A DNA stretch of 64,000 nucleotides from Plenodomus lindquistii (GCA_025504975.1 JANUWI010000002.1:2418001-2482000), one strand, 5' to 3'; shown: positions 34,918-46,346, counted from the first letter of the stretch. Translations and numbers: made by a program. Notes: generated by a model not told the origin, from the sequence alone.

Positions 34918-35435
34918 CGCTGAGATCTCGGGAGCTGACCCGGTGCTGGAAGCGTGGGTATGTGGTAACTTGCAAACAAATATTTGATTCGATTTCTTCC
35001 ATACGTTCCACGACGGAGAGCATCATTTGTATTTGGAAAAGACCATAAAATGTGGTTGGAATACGTCTACTTGTTCCGCTCGGACTATTATGAGCGATGA
35101 TTACTAATACGCCGCCGGCAAAATACCACGCCTTCGAAGAATGTTCAGGTAGAATGGTACAAAAAAAAAGGAAGTTGTCGTGATCCAGCAACATGATCTG
35201 TATCCACGTCATACATTTAGTTCAATACTTATCATGGAAACTCTGAACTGTCTTCGTTACTAGTGAGGATTTGCAAGGACTATAGTGTATCAAAATTCCG
35301 ACGCGGAATAATGTATCTGACTACCTCCGGATTCCAGCTACATAATTGGGGTTTTTTCACGTGTCTGATCAGAATTTACAAGGATGCTAGCCATTTCACT
35401 ATCGCAACGTCCTGTCCATCTGACTAAGTAGCGTC
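34918..35435. promoter_or_regulatory. Divergent promoter of SET and Mpv17 genes
   Basis: 518 bp without a gene. AAAATTCCGA (35292-35301) is the reverse complement of the TCGGAATTTT box seen in the RiPP cluster. It forms a perfect inverted repeat, ATTCCG-ACG-CGGAAT (35295-35309). Confidence 0.4.
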
Positions 35436-36090
35436 ATGATTGCGATGATCTCCCAGACGCTGCAGTGTATGTTCCTCGGCGCGACATCCAACATCATCGC
35501 ACAGGTTATCGAATCATATACACCCACCGTACGCATGAACCCAAGATGTTCAGTGGCACAGTAATACTGACTAAAATATACAGGAACCTTTGGCCTTAGA
35601 CACGTCCCAAATCATCACATTCGTGATTTTCAGTCTCATCAGCAACCCACCGAGTGTCGTTTGGCAGATCTTCCTCGAGGACATGTTTCCAACCAATGTC
35701 CCTAGCCTTCCGCCTCAAGACCGTCATAAAGACAAGACCATGCAACAGAAATCCGCGATCCGAATCAGCAAGACTAATGTCTTCGCCAAGTTCTTGCTCG
35801 ATCAGACTTTTGGTGCAGTGCTCAACACGTTGATGTTTGTGGTGTATATGGGCTACGTGAGGGAGGCTACATCTGGGAAATCAGAGGGTATCTGGAGTGG
35901 TATTCGACACGAAACGGACGAGAAATTTTGGCCTATGTTCATGGATGGATACAAGTTCTGGCCGTTGGTGTCACTTGCTAGCTTTTTGTGGATACCAGCG
36001 GATAGGAGAGTGGTGTTTGGATGCTCTGCGGGTTTTGTGTGGAATGTGTACCTAAATTTGGCTGTGGGTGCGCGACGGGACACGAGCTAG
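35436..36090 (+). CDS. Mpv17/PMP22-family membrane protein
   Basis: Small four-helix membrane protein of peroxisomes or mitochondrial inner membrane. Two exons, 35436-35528 and 35584-36090 (55 nt intron), 199 aa. Family features: the early NPPSVVWQIFLEDMFP segment, a KFLLDQTFGAVLNT helix, and the C-terminal WPMFMDGYKFWPLVSLASFLWIP signature with a final NVYLNLAV. The family is linked to membrane-channel or stress roles, with exact transport activity debated. No sign of damage. Confidence 0.88.
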
Positions 36091-38207
36091 ACTGGTACCA
36101 TGTAAAGCACGAGGGCAACGGCCAGTACCAACCTGTCGCCCATCGACACCCTTACACTTCATATTTCTTATTAAAAGCTCCTTGATACATTGACGATGTT
36201 TCGCCTTGACTGTGACTTGCAGTCGGCGTAATATGCTCAGGACGTGTGACGTGTCCGCGGCTGCGGCCATGCGCTCATACGGTACTCCAATGTCTTGCAT
36301 GGCTTGTTGCATTTTTGCATTGGCTCACCTAAAATTGATGATCTCGTTCGAGACTGCCATTGTAGTGCGCAGCTTTAGTCAAATATCCGGACACCGCCGC
36401 GCCGCATCTTCACATAACCAGGTACATCTACGCCTTGACGGACGAATCGACCTCACACGTCTCCCCGTGCCCTTTTTCCTCAACACCTCCCTTCTCCACA
36501 TCCTATTTAAACCTCGCTCCCAATCTCCTCGCAAGCTCTTTGATATCAACATGATCTACCATGTTGTGCATCCCATGCACAAACTCACAAGATTCATCTT
36601 CGCGAGATCGATTAGCATCAATACACAGTGCTCGCCAAACTACCCTATCTACCCCCTTCAGGTAGTAAATAAGACTACAATATGAAAGCCATTATATATA
36701 AGAAAGTAGACGAAACAATATTTTCAGCTACTTTGAAACCTTTAGTAAGTTCATATTACAGATCGAACGCTACCAATAGGGATAGAACAGAGCACCACCG
36801 TGTCCACGTTGGATCCCCGTTTTTGACACCACTCTTGACTGAACATGGCGATTCATCGCTCAGCAGCTCTACCATTACAACCCGTCGCACAGAGATTCCC
36901 GAGTTATTTGACGATATTTGGACTGTCCATATTGAACTGTGGTTCTGCCGAAAGCGCGTCGTGTGAGGTGCTTTGCGCATTTTTTCGCTGGGAGCGCTCG
37001 TAACACACTCATGGATCTACAAGAGCAAGTTCAGTCATGCGTCGTGCACAAGGTGAGAGCTGAAAACATGAGACCGTACCTAGTTACAGTCTGGCGGATA
37101 CAATCTGCCTCATATTCACCGATCGTGATCCACTGGTAGGGCCAAATCATGGTAAAGATATTCTGACGACGACAAAAATTCAAGTTGATTCTTAGGTTTT
37201 GGTGGTGGGCAGAGTTCGTGTCTTGAGAAGCGGAAAGAGATGCTGATACACTGTGTCCAAGATTGGTTACTAAACCAACGACTGACACGTGCAGTCTGAT
37301 GTGAGATGACCGGCTCTTTACGAGATGGGAGTTGCACAAGCAAAGGTACAGGGTGTAGGCACGTCGGATTGCACCCCTGTAGCGCCCGAACAATACACCG
37401 CCGCAGCGCTAATTTGGCGATTAATTCTAGAATACAGTTTCACTGCTTAACTAGGTATAGACCTGCTCTGCTTGTGTTAGAGATAAGCAAAGAACTGTAC
37501 AATATTTAGTATTGCGGCTGACTAACGAGTAGAGGTGCAATCTGACGTGCCTACACCTCGTATAATTCTATCTCTTGAGCTTAGACGCTGATCTAAGTAG
37601 CTCATGGGTCAGGATCGTCGCGTTGTTCGAAAGGTAAGGAAAGTGCCGCGGTGTAGGAGTTGCAACCGGGCCGATATGTCAATTTTAAACTATCTCCAAA
37701 ACTCAAAGATTCTGATCGGTCAGTCCAGCCATTACTGCCCTGGGATTCTTGATGGTCACCTAGTAGCATTGCTGTCTATAGCTGTGTAGAAATGGGATAT
37801 TTCTGATGAATTGATACCAGCATGCGCTGAAGAGACCAAGTAGGCGGTGATATTCAGCTGAGTGCTTGACTTTCGATGATTTTCGCCGACACTTGAACAA
37901 GTGCTGACCTGCTATCCACCGAAGTCGTCCTCACCGCCGTGTATTTACGTGATGGCCTTCGAAATGAAGCCGTGAATCCTCTGCCAAGAGCCACGTTACT
38001 GATCACCTCGAGCTTACCGGGAAAGATTTTGGCGGTCAAGTCACGACACCACAATCGTATAAGTACTCACTGTGGAAGAGCGCACCCAAACGAACGCCCA
38101 CGCTGAGTCTCATCACGACCTTCTATAATCTAAGCAACCTTACCGCTCCAATAAGGGAATTCAAAGCTACCTCATACATCTCAGCCGTACAATCGAGATC
38201 CGCCAAT
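36091..38207. other. Intergenic region with a MITE
   Basis: About 2.1 kb. Contains the MITE at 37349-37560 and the promoter of the secreted protein at 38208. A minus frame 36312-36052 (86 codons) overlaps the 3' end of the Mpv17 gene and could extend upstream through a GTGAGC donor, but nothing in it is recognisable. Other frames look random. Confidence 0.5.
37349..37560. mobile_element. MITE with TA target duplication (second family)
   Basis: Inverted termini of about 30 bp share GGTGTAGGCACGTC and GATTGCACC blocks (37352-37374 and the complement at 37534-37557). The 212 bp element is flanked by TA at 37347-37348 and 37561-37562. Its termini differ from those of the element at 17821, so it is a separate family. 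No coding capacity. Confidence 0.8.
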
Positions 38208-38771
38208 ATGAAGCTTGCAACACTCACCCTCGCTCTAACTGCGACCGTCTATGCCTCTCAACACCACCACCCTCTGAATCCCGAAGGTGGTCTCTCCAAA
38301 CGTCTAGACACCCTCGACAAGCGAGGAAACAGTAACTTCGTCCGTGACGCCAGCATAACCAAACGTCAAACCGGCCTTGTCAGACGCGCCAGCTCCGACC
38401 AAAACACCACATTCCCCGACGCCGGCACCGACGACCCCAAAAACCTCTCCAAGCCCGGCTCCGTCCATTTCGTGCTGTGCAAGGACAAAGACTTTGGCGG
38501 CGAATGTCTGGACGACTGGGCAGAATTCCTGTTGTACATTCCGCTGGAGGAGCAGGCACCGCACTATGCTGGGCAGGTTAGCTCTCTGTGGGTTGAGGAT
38601 GGCGGGTTGTGCTGGTTTTACAAATCGCGCGACTGCTCGAACGACGAGGAGTCTTTTGGACGTATGGGAGGCGAGGAGAAGGACCTGGCGAATATGGAGT
38701 TTGATGGTGAGAAGAAGAACTTTGATGATTACTTTCATTGCTTCTTTTGTCAGGAGGGCCAGCCAGAGTGA
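38208..38771 (+). CDS. Small secreted cysteine-rich protein, effector candidate
   Basis: 187 aa. Signal peptide (MKLATLTLALTATVYAS), then a propeptide-like stretch to about residue 60 with four basic sites (SKR, DKR, TKR, VRR), as expected for Kex2-type processing. The mature part has six cysteines in a pattern (LCKDKDFGGEC, LCWFYKSRDC, HCFFC) resembling small crystallin-like secreted proteins of ascomycetes. Acidic overall. No enzyme motif. Such proteins often act outside the cell or at a host interface, but no function can be assigned from sequence. Confidence 0.75.
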   Translation: MKLATLTLALTATVYASQHHHPLNPEGGLSKRLDTLDKRGNSNFVRDASITKRQTGLVRRASSDQNTTFPDAGTDDPKNLSKPGSVHFVLCKDKDFGGECLDDWAEFLLYIPLEEQAPHYAGQVSSLWVEDGGLCWFYKSRDCSNDEESFGRMGGEEKDLANMEFDGEKKNFDDYFHCFFCQEGQPE

Positions 38772-39348
38772 GAGGATGGATGCGCCGGGGAGTTTGACTG
38801 CGTCGGCGGCTTCGTTTGTGGGGGATAAGGGTAACCCGACAAATGGGGTAAGGCAGCGGTCAAGACACGGGCATTGAATGGAGCTTTCTTCCTATTTACC
38901 TACAATAGCAAACCCCATGTTTCCGCCTCTGATACCATGTGTGAAACCATCGTCTTTGTGCGACTTCGTGAATCAACTACCCTTAGAATACCTTTCAACG
39001 ACCCCGACTATGCTGTATTCAGGCCAGACCAGTTCCCTCGCTGTACATGCGGTGCGATGTCGTACGTTAGAAAATATGACGGTGAGCATTGGAGAGCGCT
39101 GAGGCAATTTTTGAAGCCGAGATTGGAACTGCCAATCACCCCGCAGTGACAAAAGACATGGACATTGTGATATGCAGGGACTGGCATGCAAAAAGACAGA
39201 TTGTTTGGATATATTCAGGTCCATATCGATCTCCGCGACCATAACCAGCAAACGTCCTCCGAGTGTCGCGAAAAGACCCTTCAAATAGCCGTACAGGCCT
39301 CCACGCTATAAGACAAACAAGCAGATACATTGTGCAAAAGATATCCCA
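38772..39348. other. Intergenic, nothing recognised
   Basis: 577 bp between the secreted protein gene and the converging Mbp1-like gene. Open frames here (for example 38874-39149) show no family features. Confidence 0.5.
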
Positions 39349-42033
39349 TCAAACCTCCACACCTTCCACCTTCCTCAGAAACTCTCTTACCCGCCCGACT
39401 TCCACACCCTCACCCTCCTCACTATCCAGCGCCGCCACCAAACCCTCCAGACACTCTTCGATCCGACCTTCCTCCACTTTCGTACACAGACTGACGACTT
39501 TGCGGTACATTTGCTCTAACTGTCCATCCTTTTCTTTGAGTATTCTACTACGATTGAGCAATGAGCCGTTGGTGTTTATATAAGTGTCCAGTCGTTGTCG
39601 AAGTACGTGGGCCGGAGGTAGTGATTGCAAGAGGTAGTCTCGATATTGAGGTTGATGTAATATTTGGGTGAGCGACGATGGATCAATGGGAAGAGGCGTG
39701 GAGAGATATGAGGGACCATCTGAGGCATGACGACCGAGGTGATCGCCAGCTTGTCTGAGTTCGTAGGGTAGATCGTCTTCGTTGATGATCAGGCCGGCAC
39801 CTTCAAGGTCTGCGTACCCGATCCGTCGCTTTTCGTGGAGATCGGTTGCGCCGGCGTTGACGGCGAGCATATGTCTTTGAGGTTCAAGCCAGCGTTTGAG
39901 ATTCGATATGCGTTTTGCGCGGTCTTGTCGCGTTCGTAGGCGGCCACGTAGGGTCTCTAGTCTTTGTTGTTCTTGCTTTTGTTGGCCGGAAAGTTGGGTG
40001 ATGAGGTCGTTTGTACGGTCTATTGAGTCTTGCTTGAGGCGAGCTTCTTGAGTGAACTGCATGGAAGCTGATTGGAGGATGCCGCTCATTACTGCAGGTG
40101 GGTTAGTACTGGTGAAATTATAAGTGAGCTGGGTCAAAACCTACAAGGTTGTATCTCCCGACTCGTCTCTTCTACTTTGCTGAGCGGCGCTTTGCCCTTG
40201 CTAGGGCTGTCTGCGGCCATGACTGCATCAACGCCACCCATGTCACTGCCAACGCCAAAGTCAATCGGTCGCGTGCCCTTGTGATTGGGAATGGTGGGAT
40301 CGGCCTGGACCTCCATGAGCTGTGAAATGATGTTACGATTTCCTATCCTGGCCGCAAGATTGAGCGCTGTGTTGCCGTCCTTGTCCCTCGCATTGACCAT
40401 CTCTTGCATGAACCTCATCAATCCTATTGGTTTCGGGTAGTTGCTGTTCTCATGGATATAAGGTACTTGATTGCCGCCGATGTTACTGCGCACCAGGTAC
40501 TCAAGTAGAGCTTCGAGGTAGTACTTGCTAGATGCTGCGCGACCTTTGATGGCGCACGTGACTGCAATGTGGTGGAGTATTGTCCTGCCGTTGGCGTCTC
40601 GAAGTTCTATGAGCGGAGCTAGGATCTCCAGTGTCTCTGGGAAGCAGCTGTGGTCCAGGCTGTTGTTCACCGTGACCGCACTCATCAGCGGGGTTTGGCC
40701 TGATGAGTTGCCTCGGAACATGTTTGCTCCTTTTGAGACGAGAAGGCGCATCAAAGACACCCTAGCGAGGGTAGCGGCCCAGTGTAGCGCAGTATTTGAT
40801 GTGTTGTCAATTGGCATGTCGAGATCTTGGCCTGAGAGATGGAGTATGGCTGGATGATTGGTGAAGTCTGTCCTCGTCTGGTCCGCAAACAAATCGGTCA
40901 ACATGGCCTGCTTTTCTTCGTTGTGCTTTGTGTCGGGGTGTGGTAGTGGTGGCAGAGCTGAGGGCACTTCACCGTCAGGTAAAGTGATGCGATGTCCAGT
41001 CTGATGCTGGTAAAAGCTCTCACTGGGCTCAGTGGGCGAGCCAAGATCGCGCATCGACATGTCGACTCCGTTTGTCTGCTGCGAGAAGGACTCTTCTTGG
41101 CTTGGGCGCATACGCTTCCTTGGTGGCTCCTGTGCGTCGTCCATACCGGTGCCATAGGCCGAGTCGATGTGTCCATTGCCGCCGCTGAAGCTGCGCTCCG
41201 AGGCAATGCTCTGCTGGCTGCTCGTGCGAAACGAGTCCTGGCTGGCGACGGGTCCTTGGGGTCTGGCCATGGCCTTGCGACCTTGCGAAGAGCTCGCTGG
41301 TCTTGGCGCAGGTGAATTTAGGCGGGCGACCTTGTTCATGGCGGCGAGGGCGCTGGTGGCCGTGGAGGAAATGTTGGAGAAGAAGGTGCCGCCCACGCTC
41401 TGGCTGGTGCTGCGGCCGTCGATGCTCTGGGTGTAGAAGCGCTTCCTGTTTGCTGCCATGGCCTGCTCCTTGGTCGGGGTTTCGAGGCCATGGCCCGCGT
41501 TTCCATCGGCGCTGATGTCGTAGTCGAGCAGCGGGCGCAAGACGTCCTCGACGCCGTACTGGCGACAGAACTCGCGACCGCGGCGGTAGTTGATCCACGT
41601 GCCCTGGTACTTGCCATAGCCGCCCTGCACCTTTTCGTGCTCGCCATTCAGAATCTCTTTCTCCAGCACCTTTGTGCGCTTGCCCTTGTCCACGCCGGCG
41701 ACCTTGAGGATCTGCGTCGCATTGAGCCAGCCGTCAGAGCGGCGGCGCATGACGGCGACGCGGTTGACCTCCATTTCGTAGACGGACACGCCCGAGTAGA
41801 CAGCCTATCATGTCAGCATACCATCTGCGACTGCGCTGCACAGCGGCTCGTACGGTGTAGATCTGCGGCTTCTCCATGGCGTGCTGCGGGAAGCCGTTGA
41901 CGTCGGAGAAGGAGCGGTTGAAGCCGGGCGCGGCCATGAGCCCGTGGGGGGAGTGGGAGTTGGCGTACATGGCGGCCTGGGGCGGCGAGCCGGCGGGGAA
42001 CGACGACGGCTGGGCGGTGCGCGCGACCTGCAT
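39349..42033 (-). CDS. APSES/ankyrin cell-cycle transcription factor, Mbp1/Swi4-like
   Basis: DNA-binding subunit of the MBF/SBF complex that drives G1/S genes. Three exons: 42033-41854, 41804-40145, 40091-39349 (introns 49 and 53 nt), 860 aa. The KilA-N/APSES domain starts at about residue 61 and includes RRRSDGWLNATQILKVAG, DKGKRTKVLEKEI and the YGKYQGTWINY wing. Ankyrin repeats lie at about 380-570 (NTALHWAATLARV, GQTPLMSAV, GNTALNLAARIGN). A coiled-coil C-terminus follows (QEQQRLETLRGRLRTRQDR) for partner binding. The start is the first ATG giving an in-frame N-terminus; an upstream in-frame ATG exists. An MCB box (ACGCGT) occurs in its own promoter. Confidence 0.92.
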
Positions 42034-42398
42034 GGCGCCAGCGCAGTGCTGGGGGAGAATATTTGGGGGGGGAAGGCGCAATCAGACGGCGGGCATCGGG
42101 GACACGGGCAAGGCAGTCGACAAGTCGGCAGTTGGGAAGGGGGTCGGGGGGCGGGGGGGCAGTCGCAGAGCGCAATGGAGTAGGCGCGCGCACTCGTCTG
42201 TGTGTATGGGGTTCTGTCGCGGGTGCGTGGGTGCGTCTTGGGACTGGGGCTGGGCGGGGAGTGAATTGAATGGGCCGTCCGCGCGACGCGTCTGCGTCCA
42301 AGTGCTCCAGGCTCGGTTGTACGCACAGCCAATCACGCGCCGCATTTTGTTTCACGCCCATGGCCACCCCTCGGTGACAGCGTGCGCCCTTTCATCTG
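42034..42398. promoter_or_regulatory. GC-rich divergent promoter with an MCB box
   Basis: 365 bp between the starts of the Mbp1-like gene and the LYR gene. ACGCGT, the binding site of MBF itself, occurs at 42286-42291. G- and C-rich homopolymer tracts fill the Mbp1 side. Confidence 0.5.
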
Positions 42399-43730
42399 AT
42401 GTCGACACCCGCCGCCCACGCTGCGTCGAGTCTGCAGCCCCGCCACCTGCTGCGCGCCTTGCTGCGTGAAGCCACGTACCTGCCCGATGCCACCGCCCGC
42501 TCCTACTTCCGCCGCTACATTGTGAGCCGCTTCAAGGCCTACCAGCCCAAGCAGAACGCCACAGCCACCTTCGACGTCCACGCCGTCGACAAGTACCGCC
42601 ACAGGAGCTTCAAGAGGCGGAGACTGGCCGTCATCAACCAGAGGACGCGGCCGCTGCTGAAGAAGGGACACAAGGGGTTGAACTTTCTGCGGCGTGCAAA
42701 TTCGGGGGAAACGCCATGCCTGCTGAAGACGCTGTACTTTGCCTATGGGCGCATAGGCCGGCGCAAGTATGCACTCCTCGATGGCTTGCTGCGGCCGGAT
42801 CCCGTCATGGGTGACGATGCACCCCTCTCACCGCCAGAACTCCCCGGGCAGGCTCCGCTACAGCAGCTCTACTACAGCGACAAGCGTCACCTGCAGTACT
42901 TTGCTGCGCCAAAAGTCAAATCCAAGACCGAATACACCATCAGCATCTCGGATCGCTACTCGCGCTTTCGTGCCGTCGTCAAGTCGCAGCATGCCAAGGG
43001 TATCTCCATCAACCGACAGTTGAAGACGTCCGACCTCGTCACACCCATCAACAATGTCTGGGAGCGGCCCATGCCTATCAAGCGAGCGCGCAATAATGTC
43101 AAGAGGTGGTATGCGCAGACTCTGACGAGGTTGATGCCTCCGTTGCCTACCGACGAGTGGGACAACATCAACGCCATGATGGCAGGCCAGAAGAAGGTCA
43201 GCTTGGTCAAGCGTCGTACGCCAGTTGCCACTGCTATACCCACCTTTCCAGATGATGAGCAACGCGCTCTCCATTCCCTCCAAGCAGGCTTGGCTATGGA
43301 CCGGCCGAGCCGAGCCGACAAGCCCGTGGGCATGCAACGTCCCCATCACATCACCCCAAAGTACATGCGTCGGCTCTACACCAAAATCCTCGTCTTGTCT
43401 TGCAAGCTGGAGTACGACCACGAGCGCAACCGCTGGAACGCTGTCTGGGGCGAGTCGACCAAGACGATCAATCCCAACATCTACAATGTTCCCACAGACG
43501 CATCGCTGTTCGCGGGTGTCGATGAGACAGGACATGTGCCCCAACCGCCCAAACAGCCCAACAAGACAAAATATGAGCGAGATGTGATGCCGCGGGACTC
43601 GCAAGGTGTCCCCACGCGTTTTCCTTTCTTCACAGAATACCTTCCGGTTGGGCATCCTTTGAGAAAGGATCTGGAAGAGTGGAAAAGGCAGCGCGATGTA
43701 GCCGTAGGCGGTGAGCGGCTTAGACCCTGA
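42399..43730 (+). CDS. LYR-motif (complex 1 LYR-like) protein
   Basis: Single exon, 443 aa. The N-terminal 60 residues form the LYR-type helical bundle: RHLLRALLREATYLPDATAR followed by YFRRYIVSRFKAY, the basic-aromatic pattern of proteins that bind mitochondrial acyl carrier protein and assist Fe-S or respiratory-complex assembly. The remaining 380 residues are basic, with no motif I recognise; the total length is much greater than the usual 80-150 aa, as in some fungal members. Probably mitochondrial. Divergent from the Mbp1-like gene. Confidence 0.75.
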   Translation: MSTPAAHAASSLQPRHLLRALLREATYLPDATARSYFRRYIVSRFKAYQPKQNATATFDVHAVDKYRHRSFKRRRLAVINQRTRPLLKKGHKGLNFLRRANSGETPCLLKTLYFAYGRIGRRKYALLDGLLRPDPVMGDDAPLSPPELPGQAPLQQLYYSDKRHLQYFAAPKVKSKTEYTISISDRYSRFRAVVKSQHAKGISINRQLKTSDLVTPINNVWERPMPIKRARNNVKRWYAQTLTRLMPPLPTDEWDNINAMMAGQKKVSLVKRRTPVATAIPTFPDDEQRALHSLQAGLAMDRPSRADKPVGMQRPHHITPKYMRRLYTKILVLSCKLEYDHERNRWNAVWGESTKTINPNIYNVPTDASLFAGVDETGHVPQPPKQPNKTKYERDVMPRDSQGVPTRFPFFTEYLPVGHPLRKDLEEWKRQRDVAVGGERLRP

Positions 43731-43845
43731 GTTCCACAATTCTGCCACACCACGACCTCGCACGGCGTCATGCTGTCCCACGACGATGGTTTATCACATT
43801 CTTCACACGAGTCAATTCACCTCATTGAAATCTCAAGACTCCAGG

Positions 43846-44424
43846 ATGACCACCAACGGCGCCACCATTCGACATGCGACACGCAATGGTACGCCCTTAT
43901 TCCAAGGACTAAATATGCGCAACATCGATTGACACCTTACAGATGTACCTACCATCCTGTCTCTAATCCAAGAGCTCGCCGATTACGAGAAGGCATCCTC
44001 TTCTGTCGAAGCTACCGAAGAATCGCTACTCAAAACTCTCTCGCATGCCGACCCCGCGGACCCAACAAAGTTTTCCTCCGGTTTCGCCAAAACCCTCCTC
44101 ATTACCGATCCAGATGGGACCATAGTTGGAATGGCACTCTACTTCTACAATTACAGCACCTGGACTGGTGTACCAGGCATATACCTGGAGGATCTCTTTG
44201 TGAAGGAGGCCTATCGCAAGAAAGGCTACGGCAAAGCGTTATTGCGGGAGTTGGCCAAGGAAGTCCTCAAGGTCGACGGTAAAAGACTGGAATGGAGTTG
44301 TCTGGATTGGAACGAGCCAAGCCTGCAATTTTATCAAAGCGAAGTCATCGGCGCAAAAAAGAAATCGGAATGGGTGGGACTGAGGGTTGAGGGTGACGCG
44401 TTGGGCAAGTTGGCAGGACAGTAG
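43846..44424 (+). CDS. GNAT-family N-acetyltransferase
   Basis: Two exons, 43846-43888 and 43943-44424 (54 nt intron), 174 aa. Contains the acetyl-CoA binding core: a GIYLEDLFVKEAYRKKGYGK strand-loop-helix, then a C-terminal EWSCLDWNEPSLQFYQS segment typical of the spermidine/diamine acetyltransferase-like subgroup. It would transfer an acetyl group to a primary amine such as a polyamine or an amino acid; the substrate is not determined. Starts 115 bp after the LYR gene on the same strand. Confidence 0.87.
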
Positions 44425-44677
44425 TGTAATACAAATAGCTTGCCGAGTTATGAGAAAAATTCATTCAATGCATGACAGTCTTGGTATCTCTAGGTACAGG
44501 GTCGTGACATGATGTTAGGTGGTGAATGGGAAACAGTGGGGCTGTTGGCCATTTTGGTTGCCTTGCCGCATAATCACGTGTCAAATGGCACAAATACAGC
44601 AGGATCGACCAAGGTCCCATTTGATCTACTTTCTTCAATTCTTCGTCACTTGACCCTTCTCATCTTCGATAAACAAC

Positions 44678-45925
44678 ATGAATGCCAAAAAAGACGAGCC
44701 GTACGAACCGCAGCCTTCATCATTGCTGTTATCGCAGCCCTTCGAGATTCGACTCGCCATCTACTCGCACATTGCTCTCGCACCTTTCGAGTGCCACAAA
44801 GAATCCAAGGGCCTTAAGCTCGTCTGTCGGCAATTGCGACACGAAGTTCAGCGTGAGAGTCTATTCAAATTCGACTCGTTTCTGCGCAAGCTTGAACAGC
44901 GCGTTGGCCTTTTGTATGGAGAGCCGAGCAACGTGGATGACCATGACAATGTCGCGTCTAGCTCGGTCAAGATCGATCACTACATTGGCTCTGCAGGACA
45001 CCCAGAGATAATCATCAAATTACCGTTCAGCTGGCCAAAACCAGAGGAAAATTGGCGCCATTACGAGTTTGGTAATATGAACGATGACTCTATACTACAT
45101 CCTCATCGTGAAGGCGAAAGGGATCGCTGGCAATCGAGGGCCTATATAGGTCGAGTGGAGGAAATCCTCGCTCCAATAGATATACTTTTCGGACTTGACT
45201 GCGCCTGCATACGAATACATCTCATCCATCACGGAAGCATTGCGGAGATCCCGTGTGAGAAAGGCCCATACAGTCGCGCCGAAATGCAAAACGTACCACC
45301 TTACCTCGGAATGAGTCCTGTGGGCGCATTGATGGAAGTATGGATATCAAAAATCAGCAAAGACATGAGAATGCGAATGGCAAACTGGCGCACAAAGGGC
45401 GAGTCGTTCCAATGTACTACCACTCTCATAGAATGGGATTTTTCAGAGCACCAGAGCGCGGACTTCAATACGGCCACACAACGTCAACGGCATGCGTCTC
45501 GAAAATGCGCTGGTTGTCGCCTTGATAATGTCCATGGTACAAGTCTCAAGGCTGACTTTACAGAAGACGGACTGCAGGGTACAGCGAGCCTAGCATTTAA
45601 TCGGGCTCAACATATCAGGAGCGAGAGAAGGTGGTCAAAAGACGCTATTGCCTACAATCGAGAACTCCAGTCCGCGCCGGATATATATGTTGGAGACGTC
45701 TCAGAAACGGCTCTGGCTATTTACGAACATGAGAGACGGCTGGCACAACTGGCAGCGAGAGTGCAAGAGTTTCCTCCAGCTGGCGAGGACGATAGCGAAG
45801 TCGAAGAAGATGAAGCAAGACGTGCCGCTTGCACATTCTGCCGAGGGTTCGGCGGTGGGTATATCTCTGAATATGTTGAAGAACAGTTAAGGGGGTGGCA
45901 TGTACAGTTAAGGGGGAGACGTTGA
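44678..45925 (+). CDS. Hypothetical protein with F-box-like N-terminus
   Basis: Single exon, 415 aa. The N-terminal SQPFEIRLAIYSHI segment matches the start of F-box-like/2EXR-type domains common in ascomycetes, followed by the LKLVCRQLRHEV helix. The rest is divergent. A CxxC pair (KCAGC) near residue 275 and another (CTFC) near 388 flank an acidic stretch. No enzymatic motif. F-box-like proteins recruit substrates to ubiquitin ligases, but this is only suggested by the short N-terminal match. Confidence 0.55.
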   Translation: MNAKKDEPYEPQPSSLLLSQPFEIRLAIYSHIALAPFECHKESKGLKLVCRQLRHEVQRESLFKFDSFLRKLEQRVGLLYGEPSNVDDHDNVASSSVKIDHYIGSAGHPEIIIKLPFSWPKPEENWRHYEFGNMNDDSILHPHREGERDRWQSRAYIGRVEEILAPIDILFGLDCACIRIHLIHHGSIAEIPCEKGPYSRAEMQNVPPYLGMSPVGALMEVWISKISKDMRMRMANWRTKGESFQCTTTLIEWDFSEHQSADFNTATQRQRHASRKCAGCRLDNVHGTSLKADFTEDGLQGTASLAFNRAQHIRSERRWSKDAIAYNRELQSAPDIYVGDVSETALAIYEHERRLAQLAARVQEFPPAGEDDSEVEEDEARRAACTFCRGFGGGYISEYVEEQLRGWHVQLRGRR

Positions 45926-46346
45926 TCCGCGACACGGACGGAACATCGCCTGTCATAAGTCTCTATTGACACCATCGCACAATCGCGGGTGAAATGACGG
46001 TTAGCAGCCTCCATATTCGACCATCAGCTATGATGTTGACTTTGAAATGAGATATCGACGAGCAGACACCCGTAGACTTCCTGGAGGCGTGAGCTGTGTG
46101 CTCGCTTTGGTTGGCTCATTTCGTCAAGCTCGGATTTTCGAGAAATTCCAAGGCATACCAGACGGCATCATCTTCTTGCGCGCACCAAGCAAACCAACGA
46201 GATCTCGGCACCTTGTACGATATTACTTATTACCATTATGATCATACCCACACTGCACTTTTGCCCCCACATATTACCCTCCTATCTACGTTTCTCGCTT
46301 GCCACATCTTGTCCTTTCCTTCTTTTCGTCTCAAAGCCACACAGGC
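45926..46346. other. Intergenic, nothing recognised
   Basis: 421 bp between two converging genes. Pyrimidine-rich on the plus strand near 46250-46330. No feature supported. Confidence 0.5.

Noticed and set aside
36206..36685. Open frame of 159 codons as a gene
   Set aside because: No conserved-looking segment, ends in AT-rich sequence, and overlaps another equally weak frame.
41808..42367. Long overlapping frames on both strands near the Mbp1 promoter
   Set aside because: GC-rich sequence opens frames in all phases; only the frame that splices into the APSES domain has homology.
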